DNA of 6,515 nucleotides, taken from the NCBI GenBank assembly GCA_900758955.1, contig CAAETL010000244.1, forward strand, positions 1-6,515. Reading direction: 5' to 3'. Both the position numbers and the translations under genes were made by a program. This DNA comes from an uncultured Oscillospiraceae bacterium. GTDB taxonomy: Bacteria > Bacillota > Clostridia > Oscillospirales > Oscillospiraceae. Numbering within the stretch: the stretch's first letter is position 1; the number at the start of each line of letters is the position of its first letter. Below, piece after piece: positions 6,191 to 6,515 of the stretch. Below the pieces are notes generated by a model. That model did not search any database. It worked only from the letters and a program-made list of their open reading frames with translations, and had not been told where the DNA came from.

Positions 6191-6246
6191 GGAAACCTCC
6201 CAATCAAAGCGAAGTTATGTCGCCTAATTTTTGAAATAGTTCGTCC

Positions 6247-6275
6247 ATTGTAACATATTGCGGTCTATTTCGCAA
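6247..6275 (-). promoter_or_regulatory. Promoter of the radical SAM/DUF2344 operon
   Basis: On the - strand TTGCGA (6275-6270) and TACAAT (6252-6247) are 17 bases apart, and TG one base ahead of the -10 gives an extended -10 element (TGTTACAAT). The predicted start near 6240 leaves a leader of about 50 bases. The promoter begins 11 bases after the terminator of the upstream gene, which supports the operon having its own transcription start. Confidence 0.6.
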
Positions 6276-6285
6276 ATGAAAAGAG

Positions 6286-6337
6286 AAATCCCCTCCGGAT
6301 TACCGGCTGTAGAGCGCGGTATACTCGGAGGGGATTT
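6286..6337 (-). terminator. Intrinsic terminator of the right-edge gene
   Basis: Perfect 12-base arms AAATCCCCTCCG (6286-6297) and CGGAGGGGATTT (6326-6337) enclose 28 bases, which contain a further inner stem TACCG/CGGTA (6301-6305 with 6317-6321). On the - strand the structure is followed by CTCTTTTCATTT, a T-rich tail. It begins 6 bases past the stop of the partial gene at 6344. The long, structured loop is unusual for an intrinsic terminator. Confidence 0.82.
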
Positions 6338-6343
6338 ATAAAT

Positions 6344-6515
6344 TTATTTGGGCGCTTTTTCGGAGTCCTCGGATTCTTGGAGCTCGGAACTGTCAGAAGC
6401 TTCTGGGGGAGTGTCCGTCGGCGACAAGTCCTGGGGAGCCTCTGTTTTTTCCTCTTCCGGCGCGTTCTCGGGGGCGGGCGTTTCTGGGAACTCCAAGGAA
6501 TTTCCAAAATCCTCC
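6344..6515 (-). CDS. Acidic C-terminal tail of an unidentified protein (5' partial)
   Basis: On the - strand the frame entering at the right edge is open from 6514 down to a TAA at 6346-6344, giving the last 56 residues of a protein. They begin EDFGNSLEFPETPAPE and end SEDSEKAPK. The segment is made almost entirely of Glu, Asp, Ser, Pro, Thr and Ala, with no hydrophobic core, so it is a disordered acidic tail. I preferred this frame to the competing arginine/proline-rich frame (6265-6507) because it stops just before a good terminator, while the other runs straight through the terminator hairpin. Such tails occur on cell-wall and division proteins and other membrane-associated proteins of Clostridia, but nothing identifies this one. 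Confidence 0.65.
   Translation of the reverse strand, partial: EDFGNSLEFPETPAPENAPEEEKTEAPQDLSPTDTPPEASDSSELQESEDSEKAPK

Noticed and set aside
6265..6507. 80-codon - strand frame rich in Arg, Pro and Lys
   Set aside because: It runs through the terminator hairpin at 6286-6337, has no ribosome site, and is out of frame with the acidic tail that stops correctly before that terminator.
1..6515. Mobile element, CRISPR array, tRNA or rRNA
   Set aside because: No transposase or integrase, no regularly spaced direct repeats, and no cloverleaf or rRNA-like segment was seen on either strand.

Overview
The window looks like a piece of a Gram-positive Clostridia chromosome, most likely from the Oscillospiraceae side (Flavonifractor/Oscillibacter-like). 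The basis is strong AGGAGG-type ribosome binding sites, compact intrinsic terminators, moderately high GC, and a TIGR03960-type radical SAM gene overlapping a TIGR03936/DUF2344 'radical SAM-linked' gene, a pairing typical of Firmicutes. The taxon is an inference; no rRNA or other marker gene is present.

Layout, left to right. (1) The C-terminal end of an unidentified membrane-anchored protein (+ strand, ends at 222) converges on a small XRE-family repressor (- strand, 316-642). A very long, near-perfect hairpin (225-274) separates them. (2) A 320-base gap (643-962) holds back-to-back promoter-like elements that share overlapping -10 boxes, palindromic half-sites and two hairpins, but no convincing protein gene. 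(3) A 559-aa membrane protein of unknown function (- strand, 963-2642) has three N-terminal transmembrane helices and a large, probably extracytoplasmic, beta-rich region. It has its own good promoter and a strong terminator-like hairpin. (4) An MgtC/SapB-family membrane protein (+ strand, 2916-3623) diverges from it across a 273-base control region. (5) A bidirectional terminator (3635-3672) separates mgtC from the convergent two-gene operon: radical SAM protein (6190-4352) then DUF2344 protein (4359-3688), overlapping by 8 bases. (6) At the right edge, the acidic C-terminal tail of another unidentified - strand gene ends at 6344. It is followed by an intrinsic terminator whose T-rich tail abuts the radical SAM promoter.

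The genes form separate short transcription units bounded by hairpins. The only clear functional partnership is the radical SAM/DUF2344 pair, whose 8-base overlap suggests translational coupling. The MgtC protein and the divergent unknown membrane protein share a control region and may respond to a common envelope or ion signal, but this is inference from layout only. I see no mobile element, CRISPR array, tRNA or rRNA. The items most worth a second look are the gene-free promoter region next to the XRE repressor, the uncharacterised three-helix membrane protein, and the cysteine-rich C-terminus of the radical SAM protein.
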